DNA of 64,000 nt from Escherichia coli DSM 30083 = JCM 1649 = ATCC 11775 (lineage in GTDB: Bacteria; Pseudomonadota; Gammaproteobacteria; Enterobacterales; Enterobacteriaceae): positions 3,720,001 through 3,784,000 of the forward strand of contig NZ_CP033092.2 in assembly GCF_003697165.2 (NCBI RefSeq). The letters are read 5' to 3'. The position numbers were made by a program, and so were the translations under genes. Within the stretch, counting starts at the first letter, position 1. Every line of letters begins with the position of its first letter. The notes below the pieces were generated by a model. That model made no database searches. It was given only the letters and a program-made list of their open reading frames with translations, and had not been told where the DNA came from. Positions 18,008 to 26,437 of the stretch are shown here, one piece after another.

Positions 18008-18778
18008 GTGCCTGGTTTGAAGATTACGCTTTTGCAGCAACCACTGGTGTGGATGGATGGTCCTGCCAACCTGCGCCATTTTGATCGTCAACTGGAAGGT
18101 ATTACCGGGCGCGATGTGATCGTTCTACCGGAGATGTTTACCAGCGGCTTTGCCATGGAAGCGGCAGCTTCGTCGCTAGCACAAGATGACGTAGTGAACT
18201 GGATGACCGCTAAAGCGCAGCAGTGCAATGCGCTGATTGCAGGCAGTGTTGCATTACAAACGGAGTCTGGTTCGGTTAACCGCTTTTTGCTGGTTGAGCC
18301 GGGCGGCACGGTACATTTTTATGATAAGCGTCATCTGTTCCGCATGGCAGATGAGCATCTACATTATAAAGCGGGCAATGCGCGAGTGATTGTGGAATGG
18401 CGCGGCTGGCGTATTTTGCCGCTGGTGTGCTACGACTTACGTTTTCCGGTGTGGTCGCGCAATCTCAACGATTATGACCTCGCCCTGTACGTCGCCAACT
18501 GGCCTGCTCCGCGCTCTCTGCACTGGCAGGCATTGCTGACAGCCCGCGCGATTGAGAATCAAGCGTATGTGGCGGGATGCAATCGCGTCGGCAGCGATGG
18601 CAACGGCTGCCATTATCGCGGTGACAGCCGGGTGATTAATCCGCAAGGCGAGATTATCGCTACTGCCGACGCGCATCAGGCAACGCGCATTGATGCGGAG
18701 CTGTCGATGATGGCATTGCGGGAATATAGAGAAAAGTTTCCGGCATGGCGGGATGCGGATGAGTTTAGGTTGTGGTGA
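18008..18778 (+). CDS. yafV: Omega-amidase YafV (nitrilase superfamily)
   Basis: A 256-residue carbon-nitrogen hydrolase that deamidates alpha-ketoglutaramate. The nitrilase triad is visible as E42 (VLPEMFTSG), K107 (YDKRHLF) and C141 (LVCYDLRFP). GTG at 18008 is taken as the start because it yields the known length and is preceded by AAGGAG; a TTG three codons upstream is also in frame. It is the last backbone gene before the accessory island. Confidence 0.94.
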   Translation: MPGLKITLLQQPLVWMDGPANLRHFDRQLEGITGRDVIVLPEMFTSGFAMEAAASSLAQDDVVNWMTAKAQQCNALIAGSVALQTESGSVNRFLLVEPGGTVHFYDKRHLFRMADEHLHYKAGNARVIVEWRGWRILPLVCYDLRFPVWSRNLNDYDLALYVANWPAPRSLHWQALLTARAIENQAYVAGCNRVGSDGNGCHYRGDSRVINPQGEIIATADAHQATRIDAELSMMALREYREKFPAWRDADEFRLW

Positions 18779-18817
18779 GTGGGGGTTGTGTTTAGGGCCG
18801 GGGAGAGTCGGGGAAGA

Positions 18818-19030
18818 CTACGAAAGCCCGCTCTCCTGCGACGACTTTTATCACAGGAGTGTGGAAGTGCTTTTCCATCAATCGCAATGACGTCTATGTC
18901 GTCTGAAGAATGACATTCACGCATCCGGTTAATAAAGCATTCGTGAAATTTTACTGAACGGATACAGGACATAACTCTGATTATGGTGTCGTGAACAGGA
19001 TTACCATTTTCAAAATCACCATATTATTAG
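18818..19030 (-). mobile_element. H-repeat (ISAs1-type) remnant, internally deleted
   Basis: About 200 bases match the transposase remnant at 20757-20950 at roughly 80 percent identity by eye, in the same orientation, including the reading SDDIDVIAIDGKALPHS. The left end (TACGAAAGCCCGC at 18818) matches the opposite end of the second copy (20307), so the interior has been deleted. H-repeats accompany Rhs elements in E. coli. Confidence 0.82.
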
Positions 19031-19048
19031 CAGTAATTATGTTATTAA

Positions 19049-19561
19049 TCATTGTGATATTTCCATCTCTGTGATTAATACCGGATAAGCATTTAATTGC
19101 AGAGCTTGCACAAAATTATCGCAGATAACTGGCAATAACAATAACCCATCAGCCCGCTGCTGTAATACCTCCATTCGTTCTACTGATTCAACATTAACAA
19201 CCAAACCAAGGGCATTTAGCGATTTAAGGATCTCCAGATGTTCACTCATCCAGCGCAGAGAAAAAGGATCATCACCAATTATAAAAACAGGCCCCCAGCC
19301 GGTTAATAACTGACGTTTCATTACGGAGCCAGGATGAAGTCGAGTACATATTACAGGAAATACCCCCTGTTGCGATGGTTCCGATGATGTGGATAATTCA
19401 GAAATATTTTCCATTGTTAGTGAAGGATTAACATCCATTAATAATGGTGAAACAACCTCACTTTCCTTGCCAGTAATGGCTGCACTAAACTGAAGGGAAA
19501 ATAACAATATTATTACGTATAAACTCATTTTTAACATAACACATTCAATCCGTTTATTCAT
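19049..19561 (-). CDS. Orphan integrating-conjugative-element protein (PFL_4695/DUF2859-like)
   Basis: A 170-residue protein with a hydrophobic N-terminal signal-like segment (about residues 12-29). The C-terminal half (residues 88-170) reads WGPVFIIGDDPFSLRWM, LNALGLVVNVES and LNAYPVLITEMEISQ. I recognise this as the pattern of the PFL_4695 family of integrative conjugative elements, proteins encoded in ICE type IV transfer clusters. No other transfer gene is nearby, so this looks like a relic of a lost ICE. Codon use is AT-rich compared with the backbone. Assignment is from memory of the motif pattern; function is unknown. Confidence 0.65.
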   Translation of the reverse strand: MNKRIECVMLKMSLYVIILLFSLQFSAAITGKESEVVSPLLMDVNPSLTMENISELSTSSEPSQQGVFPVICTRLHPGSVMKRQLLTGWGPVFIIGDDPFSLRWMSEHLEILKSLNALGLVVNVESVERMEVLQQRADGLLLLPVICDNFVQALQLNAYPVLITEMEISQ

Positions 19562-19630
19562 GTTATAGAATAATAATGATGCTATAAATCATCATTAATG
19601 TTCAATTATTTAATCACACAATTTAAAAAA

Positions 19631-20134
19631 TCATTGACCAATGTGAATTGGCAATGTACCACTCAAGTTAAAATCACTGAATATTTTATCAATTTCTCTT
19701 GCAGTTTCTATATATTTAACCTCTTTCGTACTTGCATTATAAATAGCCCAAGCCTCGGGATGGGATGTTCCACCAAACCTTACAAAAAAACTTGATTTCA
19801 TATTATTATATAAATTAACATCAGGAAAAGGATCTTCTCCAAAATTAGTAGTATTGAATAATGAAAGTTCGTATCGCTTAGAAAATTCTGTTGGTAGGAT
19901 AGCTTCACTGCCATCAATAGCATTCATCCAGAGTTTGTTACCATTATATTCCAACAATAATCTCTGTTTTGCATGTGTCTTATCTCGTTCTTTAACGACA
20001 GCGAATACCTTTTTAACAACTTGCTGTGCGGATGGTCCTATTGTATTACCAAAAGCTGGCAACCCGATTTTGCCATAAACACTCTCCTGAATGAAATAAA
20101 TATCCGTTTTATCGGCCTCGACAATATCTACCAT
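19631..20134 (-). CDS. Unrecognised protein, 167 residues
   Basis: I do not recognise this family. The start is well supported: GGAGGG lies five bases before the ATG at 20134. The product is soluble, with no signal peptide or membrane segment. It contains GLPAFGNTIGPSAQQVVKKV near the N-terminus and FVRFGGTSHPEAWAIYN near residue 117. It is AT-rich and lies between two H-repeat remnants, a setting in which Rhs-type toxin or immunity genes are common. An orphan immunity role is possible, but nothing in the sequence proves it. Confidence 0.6.
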   Translation of the reverse strand: MVDIVEADKTDIYFIQESVYGKIGLPAFGNTIGPSAQQVVKKVFAVVKERDKTHAKQRLLLEYNGNKLWMNAIDGSEAILPTEFSKRYELSLFNTTNFGEDPFPDVNLYNNMKSSFFVRFGGTSHPEAWAIYNASTKEVKYIETAREIDKIFSDFNLSGTLPIHIGQ

Positions 20135-20165
20135 TTATCCCTCCAAACAAGACCTGACTCCAGGA

Positions 20166-20203
20166 CAAGAGCATAGTGTGTAGTAAACACTTCATGCTCT
20201 TGC
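20166..20203. repeat. Long imperfect hairpin between the unknown gene and the H-repeat
   Basis: CAAGAGCAT and ATGCTCTTG form a nine-base-pair stem, extended by AGTGT/ACACT after a small bulge. It lies just upstream of the unknown gene's Shine-Dalgarno. It lacks an obvious T-tract on either side, so it may be a remnant terminator or an element end. Confidence 0.55.
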
Positions 20204-20299
20204 CCTGACCATTGAAATAACAACTTTCGTTTGTTTACTGTACGCTGTCTAAATAGCTGCGTGGAATAAAGTTGCACTTTTTATCATCCCTTGCAGAGC

Positions 20300-21127
20300 A
20301 AGAATACGAAAGCCCGCCCCCGCAAGGACTGACGCGAGGTAGTCTCTGTCCGCAGCTGCTTTTCACATCTTACATCTTGCCCCTGCCTTGAGTATCTTAT
20401 CTTTCGTTAAAATATTAATAGCGATCTTCCGTATCCCTGAAAATAATTCTGCTGCATTTCCTCTTCTTATTTTGCAGTCGTCTTTATTCATTACCACGTC
20501 CAGATGCCAGTGCAGCTTATTCTCCACGTACCAGTGATTTCGGTTCGCTGTGGCGAACTTCTCTGCGGTTAAATCAGCAGAAATGCTATAATATCTGTCC
20601 GTCATTTCTGGCTCTTTCTTTTGTTCTGTTATTATTGAACGAAAGGAGACTGCCATGCATAATTTCTTCAGCTCTTTCCATTCAAACGTGAAATCAATAA
20701 GTTCATCAGGGACATCGCAAATAATATGAAGACGGATTTTAATGACATAAATCGCTCCCTTGCGGCGACTCTTGTCATAAGAGTGCCGAAGCGTTTTTCC
20801 ATCAATTGCAATGACATCTTTATCATCTGAGGAATGGCAGTCACGCATCCAGTTAATAAAGCACTCATGAAATTTTGCAGGACTGATACAGGATACAACT
20901 CTGGCAATGATATCGTGAACAGGAATACCATTTTCAAAATCACCATATCACTTCAAAAAATCGAGATGTGTTTCCCCAAATCCTCTATATCTTCCCAGCA
21001 TTATGCACCAGAAATAACGGCGCAAATAGTTAACAGATAGAATATCTGGCAATTTATGTTCCACTTTCCAGGCTTGCCTGTAATCGGGAATAATAGAAAT
21101 ATGTTCCATCAATTTTTTAAGTTCCAT
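20300..21127 (-). pseudogene. H-repeat-associated (ISAs1-family) transposase, degraded
   Basis: The reverse strand starts at an ATG (21125-21127) with MELKKLMEHISIIPDYRQAWK, typical of the H-repeat proteins (YhhI/YdcC type, about 378 residues). It then frameshifts in the region around 20940-21040. From 20848 it reads MRDCHSSDDKDVIAIDGKTL in frame, but about 110 residues are missing at 20735-20750, where GAIYVI jumps to RLHIICDVPDE. A stop codon at 20363 cuts off the last 20 or so residues, which are still readable beyond it (AAADRDYLASVLAG). The gene is therefore dead by three separate lesions. Confidence 0.88.
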
Positions 21128-21384
21128 TTTGTCCCCCTTAATTAGGCAATGAGTATTTGATCATGTATAAGCAATGAAAAACAGCTTTAGGTAATAAGGA
21201 ACACCTCAATTATTGAACATAAAATGCGAATTATTTAGTACAAAAAAGCAGCATTACTTGACCTTTCCCTGCATAACAATATTTATAAAATAATACGTTT
21301 TATGATCTCACCTTGGGCTCCCAACAAGATAATTTCAGTTTTAAAGACTTTCACGAAAAAAATATAGAAATACCTCACCACCCT
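21128..21384. other. AT-rich spacer between H-repeat and T6SS cargo genes
   Basis: About 260 AT-rich bases follow the immunity gene. I see no ORF, no clear terminator and no transposon end; it probably contains the edge of the H-repeat. Confidence 0.5.
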
Positions 21385-21675
21385 TCACTTACCAATTAAT
21401 CTCACAGGAAATCCAACTTCCTTACCACAAATACAATCCCAAGTAACACCTCCCAAAATTTTTGATACTTTAGGCTGCAATGGCATTATTGACATTATAA
21501 ATTTATCAAGTTCTTCGCTATATTTAATTCCCTTTATATTTCTTATTATTGATATTCTAGCAGTAAAGATAGCCGTCTCTCCATCTACACTAAAAGTGTA
21601 ATTACAATTTTTTGTAATCTCATCAAATTCAACCGATAACAAATCAATATTATGGTTTGTAAACACTATGCCCAT
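21385..21675 (-). CDS. Probable immunity protein for the T6SS peptidase effector
   Basis: A 96-residue unrecognised protein. It starts inside the 3' end of the effector gene (26-base overlap). Its Shine-Dalgarno AAGGAGG is formed by the effector codons for Lys-Glu-Val near the C-terminus, six bases before this ATG, so synthesis of the two proteins is coupled. A small gene directly after a T6SS effector and ending the operon is the usual place for its immunity gene. No signal peptide is visible, so it would act in the cytoplasm. It contains a C-terminal pair of cysteines (WDCICGKE). The role is inferred from context, not homology. Confidence 0.72.
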   Translation of the reverse strand: MGIVFTNHNIDLLSVEFDEITKNCNYTFSVDGETAIFTARISIIRNIKGIKYSEELDKFIMSIMPLQPKVSKILGGVTWDCICGKEVGFPVRLIGK

Positions 21676-23089
21676 TCCATACCTCCTTAAATTCCTGTTC
21701 AGTCATCAGATATCGACTCCCTTGATATGGATCATATATTATCACATTCCCAGCATCATCAACACCCTTAACAAGTACCCAATGCCCTACTTTACTTCCA
21801 GAATCCCACATCATTGCTCCCCATGAACCAGTATTACTGAGGGCATATAAACTAGATTCGCTCACTGCATTCCCTTCCCAGCCGACATCAAATTTATTAA
21901 GCTTGTTTGCCAGCGACGTCATAGATGTTAATTCTGTTCCAATTACATTTTGCGTGACAAAAATATACCTATCCCTAAGCAACATTTCCCCACAGGCCGC
22001 TCCACAGCCTGTTAAAGTCAATTGCTTTATTACATTTGAATCTAAAACCTCATCAAATACTGTCCAATTGCCACCAGCACCACCTTCTAAAACTACTGGC
22101 TCTACAAATACTTTCCCAGAGATATTTTCTTCTGGTATTTTTGCGGGTATCATAAAGCCCCATAAAAAGCTGGCAAAATGCTCCAGAGCAATCTGATCAC
22201 CATTATTTGTATCCATTATCATTTTTTTAAGTGCATCCCATGCTTGCCCATTTATCAATGAATTACTAATATTAAATAAAGCCTGTTCTTTTTCATTTAA
22301 ATTTATATTTGCCTGTTCACATAACCCATCTTCGCCTATCGGGCAAGCAACCGTTGCCGTTGCCGTATCTAACAGAGCATCGAATGTAACTAAGGCTAAA
22401 TCCGCCACACCATGTAAAGTGGTGATTGCTCCATTCCCCATTTGAGTAAGTGTGTTCTCTCCAAACCATTCTCTGATCTGAGATTTATCTCCTTCAATAC
22501 CATTCCTGAGAGATTCTCTGATATTCTTTATTGAAAAAAACTCCCCCCATGATTGGTCAGGATCTTTTATTTGAAATAAATCATTTTTAACCTCAGGTGA
22601 AATATCTCCGTCAAAAATATTACCAACAGAGAGGAGATCCTTCAGAAGCAGTAAATCGTGTATTACTTCAGCAGTCCTTTCATAATTAAAAGTTCTATCA
22701 ATGACAGAAATCATTGGTGATTTTATTTTGGTATACAATTTACCAAGGCAGTTGTGGTTATTAATCCCAACAACTGAACCATGATAAGCAACAGGTTTCC
22801 CTTCTATTGTTACAGTCGGACTTCCCGTTAAAATAACACAGTCACCCGTTCCTTGAGATGTACCGGATATGACACCTTTACCGGCATTACTTTGAGTTCC
22901 AGCAATCACTGAACCAACATTTAAAGCTCTGCATCCACGCGCCCATACCGTTGAACTGTACTGTCTTTCACTATCTAAAGTCTGGTAACTGTCAAAAGGA
23001 ACCTTGTAACCTCCTACTTCACATACATCTGGTGAAGAACACACGACTCTAAATCTACATTCACCATCCCCGATATGATAGTTACCCAT
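21650..23089 (-). CDS. T6SS effector: PAAR-like (DUF4150-type) N-terminus with papain/C39-like cysteine peptidase C-terminus
   Basis: A 479-residue protein. Residues 15-122 look like a PAAR-like domain: CSSPDVC, a KGVISGTSQG turn, GSPTVTIEGKPVAYHGSVV and a closing NNHNCLGKLYT. This would cap the VgrG spike. A variable linker follows (about 125-345). The C-terminal 125 residues carry a cysteine-peptidase signature: Q356, C362 in TGCGAACGEML, H436 in KVGHWVLVKGV and D453 in IYDPYQGSRY, the order and spacing of C39/papain-like proteases. The gene overlaps the upstream DUF2169 gene by eight bases and the downstream immunity gene by 26. The substrate of the peptidase is unknown; an antibacterial toxin is the simplest reading. 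Confidence 0.82.
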   Translation of the reverse strand: MGNYHIGDGECRFRVVCSSPDVCEVGGYKVPFDSYQTLDSERQYSSTVWARGCRALNVGSVIAGTQSNAGKGVISGTSQGTGDCVILTGSPTVTIEGKPVAYHGSVVGINNHNCLGKLYTKIKSPMISVIDRTFNYERTAEVIHDLLLLKDLLSVGNIFDGDISPEVKNDLFQIKDPDQSWGEFFSIKNIRESLRNGIEGDKSQIREWFGENTLTQMGNGAITTLHGVADLALVTFDALLDTATATVACPIGEDGLCEQANINLNEKEQALFNISNSLINGQAWDALKKMIMDTNNGDQIALEHFASFLWGFMIPAKIPEENISGKVFVEPVVLEGGAGGNWTVFDEVLDSNVIKQLTLTGCGAACGEMLLRDRYIFVTQNVIGTELTSMTSLANKLNKFDVGWEGNAVSESSLYALSNTGSWGAMMWDSGSKVGHWVLVKGVDDAGNVIIYDPYQGSRYLMTEQEFKEVWNGHSVYKP

Positions 23090-24128
23090 AATATTTTTTC
23101 CCTATACATTCAGGAATAATACAACTCAGCACTCCTTCTTTCATTCCAAAAAAATCAGGTATTGTTAATCTCCAGGTAAGGTATATTTCCTGTCGACTTA
23201 AATCGATAACCATTGTATCCGCAACAGGTAAGAACATATGTGATGTATTATGCTTGGTTTTTAATATAAGTACAGGTCGTATACCTGGCAATTTTGTCTT
23301 AACAACCTGTTCAAATTTAAAAAAACCTTCAAGAGAGATGTTTTCATCGCCAGAGAGAAACCCCGTGTATATCATATCCGGATGAGCACTATTGTAGAAC
23401 CGCTCATCAAAATCATCCGGCAAATAGGGATAGCGCTTTTCACGCCATACTTCATTGTAGGTTCCTGCATACTGGAGGCGACTTTTCCACCATCGAGATA
23501 CAGGGCCAACACCTTGAAAAAAGTCAGATTCCCCATTAAAAATGGTAGCGTTTTCTGACAAAGCAGAGCTGGTTATTTGTGGGAGTTTATATTGACAACT
23601 TGTATTAAGTTGAGAAATATCAGGATAATATCCACAACCTACAGGGTTTGCTGAAAAAACCAATTTCTCCATACCATCTGGTTGCCAAATACCACCGTAA
23701 GCAAGCTCATAGCGTAGAGGAACATTAATAATTTTATCTGGTAAGCTCATCTGCCAACGATTTCGCTCATATTGTAAGTAGCGGACACCAGATAAACTCA
23801 GTTCTTTAGAAAAACTATTAACCCTCACACAAGCCTTCCACTGAGACTTATCCCCTGAAGGGGCATGAGCACTACCTGTCACGTGAATATCTGTATTTCT
23901 TTTACAAAGAACTAAGTCTGTTTCAGATTTTAGACTACTTGTTTCAGACTCCCCATAGTATTCATCAGACATGGACAATTCTTTTTGAAACTCAGCAAGA
24001 TCAGCATAAAATCCATTTTTAATTCGCAATGACATTTTAATAGCAATAACATCAAACAAAAGACCATAACGACCATATTTTTCAAATGACAACAAAGGAA
24101 ATGGCGTGTTATTTTTCATTTCTATCAT
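23082..24128 (-). CDS. DUF2169 T6SS adaptor/chaperone
   Basis: A 348-residue protein recognised as DUF2169 from its N-terminal pattern (NNTPFPLLSFEKYGRYGLLFDVIAIK) and the internal LRYELAYGGIW and NPVGCGYY motifs. DUF2169 proteins are encoded with PAAR-like/DUF4150 effectors and help load them on VgrG. Here it sits between vgrG and exactly such an effector, overlapping the effector start by eight bases. It is cytoplasmic, with no signal peptide. Its DNA is clearly AT-richer than the vgrG body, as is the effector, so the two probably move as one cassette. Confidence 0.88.
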   Translation of the reverse strand: MIEMKNNTPFPLLSFEKYGRYGLLFDVIAIKMSLRIKNGFYADLAEFQKELSMSDEYYGESETSSLKSETDLVLCKRNTDIHVTGSAHAPSGDKSQWKACVRVNSFSKELSLSGVRYLQYERNRWQMSLPDKIINVPLRYELAYGGIWQPDGMEKLVFSANPVGCGYYPDISQLNTSCQYKLPQITSSALSENATIFNGESDFFQGVGPVSRWWKSRLQYAGTYNEVWREKRYPYLPDDFDERFYNSAHPDMIYTGFLSGDENISLEGFFKFEQVVKTKLPGIRPVLILKTKHNTSHMFLPVADTMVIDLSRQEIYLTWRLTIPDFFGMKEGVLSCIIPECIGKKYYG

Positions 24129-24234
24129 GCTTATTGATTCCTGAATAAGTCATGCTATGATTAATTTAAACAATCACAAATGGTGATTCACAGGCGTATA
24201 AAGCAAATACAATCACCATGTTTTATATCCTGCA

Positions 24235-26217
24235 CTATCCGTTCAGATGAATATCTTTTCCTTTAATATCTACAGGACCGGTAGCCTCAAATAGAAACTC
24301 CGTCCCCCGTATTATTATCTTTCCTGTTTTCTCCAGTTTTATGGAACAAGTCCCGCTCTCTCCCTGCCCACAAATTAGCTCAATACTGTCCCCAGATATG
24401 ATATTTGTACCATGCTCAACTTTCAGTTCGTAATTATCACCTATTTTAATACTCTGTTTTTTGACGACTTCTTCGGTATCAGTTCCCGTCACCTTGCTTG
24501 TCTGGTTGTTATTTACAACCTTGTGCCGGTCATTTTTTATCGTGAGATGCTGATCGTTCGCTACCGTCACTTTCTGGTCATGACCACCTTCCTTTTTGCT
24601 CCCCACATTCACCGTCTGGCCCAACCCCACCGTTATCTTCTGGTCGTTACCAATGGTCTCCGTGTGGTCAGCCTTCACATCCGTCGTCCGATTATTCAGC
24701 ACCTCCGTATCCATGTTCTTCTGCGCGTGGATATAGACCTGTTCACCGCCCGTGGCGTCTTCAAACCGCAGTTCATTAAAGCCGCTTCCTTTATAGGTCT
24801 TCGACCGTATCGTCATCTGCGTCTTCGTCCCCGGCAGGCTCCCCGGCGAACGGTTGTCCTCATGGTACGTCCGCCCCATGATTATCGGCTGGTCCGGGTC
24901 CCCGTTCAGGAAGTCAACAATCACCTCCTGGCCCACGCGCGGTATCGCCAGGTTACCAAACCCCGGCCCCGCCCACGCCTGTGACACCCTCACCCAGCAC
25001 GAACTCGCCTCCGTTGCCGGGTTATACCTGTCCCAGTGAAACTTCACCCGTACCCGGCCATGTTCATCACAGAAGATTTCCTCTCCCGCAGGCCCGGTGA
25101 CAATGGCGCTCTGTGGCCCGTCCACCTTCGGTTTGCTTTGCAGCCGTGGACGCCACGTCCGGTCCGCCGGTATCACCTCTAACTGATTTCCCAGCGTGGT
25201 TCCTCTCCCCTGGCTGCCGTGAAGCGCCTGCGGCTGGTCTCCTGACAGAATGCTCTGTACCACCTGCCATTCACGGTTCAGCATCTTCTGCGGATGCCCC
25301 GTCAGCGTAAACCACGTCCCCGGCCACAGCTTCGGCGAATTACTCTGCCCTGTGGCCTTTTCCGCATCACTGCGCAGGCTCTCCATCCGGTACAGCGTGA
25401 AATCCTTGCCGTGCTGTTCATCCTTGTACCTTCCCGGATAATCAAATATTTCATACTGTTCAAGCTGTCCGTTCAGGCTCTCACCCTGCTGCTCATACAT
25501 CCCCGGCCAGTCCGGCACCTTAAACGTGTAATCCTGGCTCTGCACCGATGACGGGCGGACATGCGCCTCATAACGGAACATACTGACACACTCCGTCTCC
25601 GCTCCTGCCGATGTGTCCGGGTTAAACGGAAGCTCCCCCGCCTGTGACAGCCCCGCCACATCGTCGCACAGCGTCAGCTTCTGCTCCGGACTGTCCGCCG
25701 CAAACCGCTCAAAGAAGAAAATCCCCTCCTCCGCCCACAGCCGCGCCAGAAACGCCAGGTCCGACTCCCCGTACTGCACACAGAACTCCCGCGCCGGATG
25801 GTCCTCATAAAACAGCGGCGTCCACTCTGTGACGCCGTTCTCGTTCAGTAATGTGGCCGATATCGTCCGGATATCCTGCTGCTGGAAGATACGGAAGTTC
25901 CGCCGCAGCCCGCACCGCCATAACGGCGGCTCAATACGCAGGTGATAACGCATCTGCCAGCCGTTGTTCTCCTGCATGCCAAAGCCCGCCACCACGCCGG
26001 TGACATAACGCAGCGGGATGACACCCTGCCAGATAGTCAGCGTTGCGTTCTTCTCCAGCAGCATCTCCGCCGTCTGCATAAAAGAATCGCTGGCGACATC
26101 CACACTCATCACAAACGGATAAGACTGGTTCTGGATTAACCGGAAATTCACCACTGCAAAGGTGTCCGGCTCCTGGCCGTCAACCTCCAGCGTAAAGCGA
26201 AGACCTTTTAAGGACAT
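24235..26217 (-). CDS. vgrG: VgrG spike protein of the T6SS
   Basis: A 660-residue VgrG (TssI). It has the gp27-like N-terminal part (LRFTLEVDGQEPDTFAVVNF), the gp5 OB-fold region (IFCDEHGRVRVKFHWDRYNP, SCWVRVSQAWAGPGFG) and a C-terminal beta-helix with repeated NDQKITVG / NDQHLTIKND units. There is no extra effector domain; the protein ends soon after the needle (VDIKGKDIHLNG). The last 110 or so codons are AT-rich while the rest is GC-rich, and the change lies close to 24560. It is downstream of hcp and upstream of the DUF2169 adaptor on the same strand. Confidence 0.96.
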   Translation of the reverse strand: MSLKGLRFTLEVDGQEPDTFAVVNFRLIQNQSYPFVMSVDVASDSFMQTAEMLLEKNATLTIWQGVIPLRYVTGVVAGFGMQENNGWQMRYHLRIEPPLWRCGLRRNFRIFQQQDIRTISATLLNENGVTEWTPLFYEDHPAREFCVQYGESDLAFLARLWAEEGIFFFERFAADSPEQKLTLCDDVAGLSQAGELPFNPDTSAGAETECVSMFRYEAHVRPSSVQSQDYTFKVPDWPGMYEQQGESLNGQLEQYEIFDYPGRYKDEQHGKDFTLYRMESLRSDAEKATGQSNSPKLWPGTWFTLTGHPQKMLNREWQVVQSILSGDQPQALHGSQGRGTTLGNQLEVIPADRTWRPRLQSKPKVDGPQSAIVTGPAGEEIFCDEHGRVRVKFHWDRYNPATEASSCWVRVSQAWAGPGFGNLAIPRVGQEVIVDFLNGDPDQPIIMGRTYHEDNRSPGSLPGTKTQMTIRSKTYKGSGFNELRFEDATGGEQVYIHAQKNMDTEVLNNRTTDVKADHTETIGNDQKITVGLGQTVNVGSKKEGGHDQKVTVANDQHLTIKNDRHKVVNNNQTSKVTGTDTEEVVKKQSIKIGDNYELKVEHGTNIISGDSIELICGQGESGTCSIKLEKTGKIIIRGTEFLFEATGPVDIKGKDIHLNG

Positions 26218-26393
26218 AATGACCTCCCTGATTCATTCACGGACCAAATGATTCCCACCATGCAGCAAAGGGTGCCAGTGCAGCGTTACACTCATCTTTA
26301 CATTTTCAGGTACGCTACCGCCCGGGTTTCCGGCATCCACCATCTCCCTCATGAAAGCGTAACTCCTTACTGACACTCATTTTTTACACGTAC

Positions 26394-26426
26394 AAAAACA
26401 ACATCCTGCACGGAGGCAGGATGTTG
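26394..26426 (-). terminator. Intrinsic terminator after hcp
   Basis: On the minus strand CAACATCCTGC pairs with GCAGGATGTTG around a short loop and is followed by TTTTT. It lies 12 bases after the hcp stop. It would uncouple abundant hcp mRNA from the vgrG-cargo genes, which begin about 180 bases later and must rely on readthrough or another promoter. Confidence 0.88.
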
Positions 26427-26437
26427 TTGACTCAGAT

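Noticed and set aside
18676..18972. 98-residue minus-strand open frame at the end of yafV
   Set aside because: Its first part is a fragment of an H-repeat transposase and the rest is antisense to yafV; it is annotated as a mobile-element remnant.
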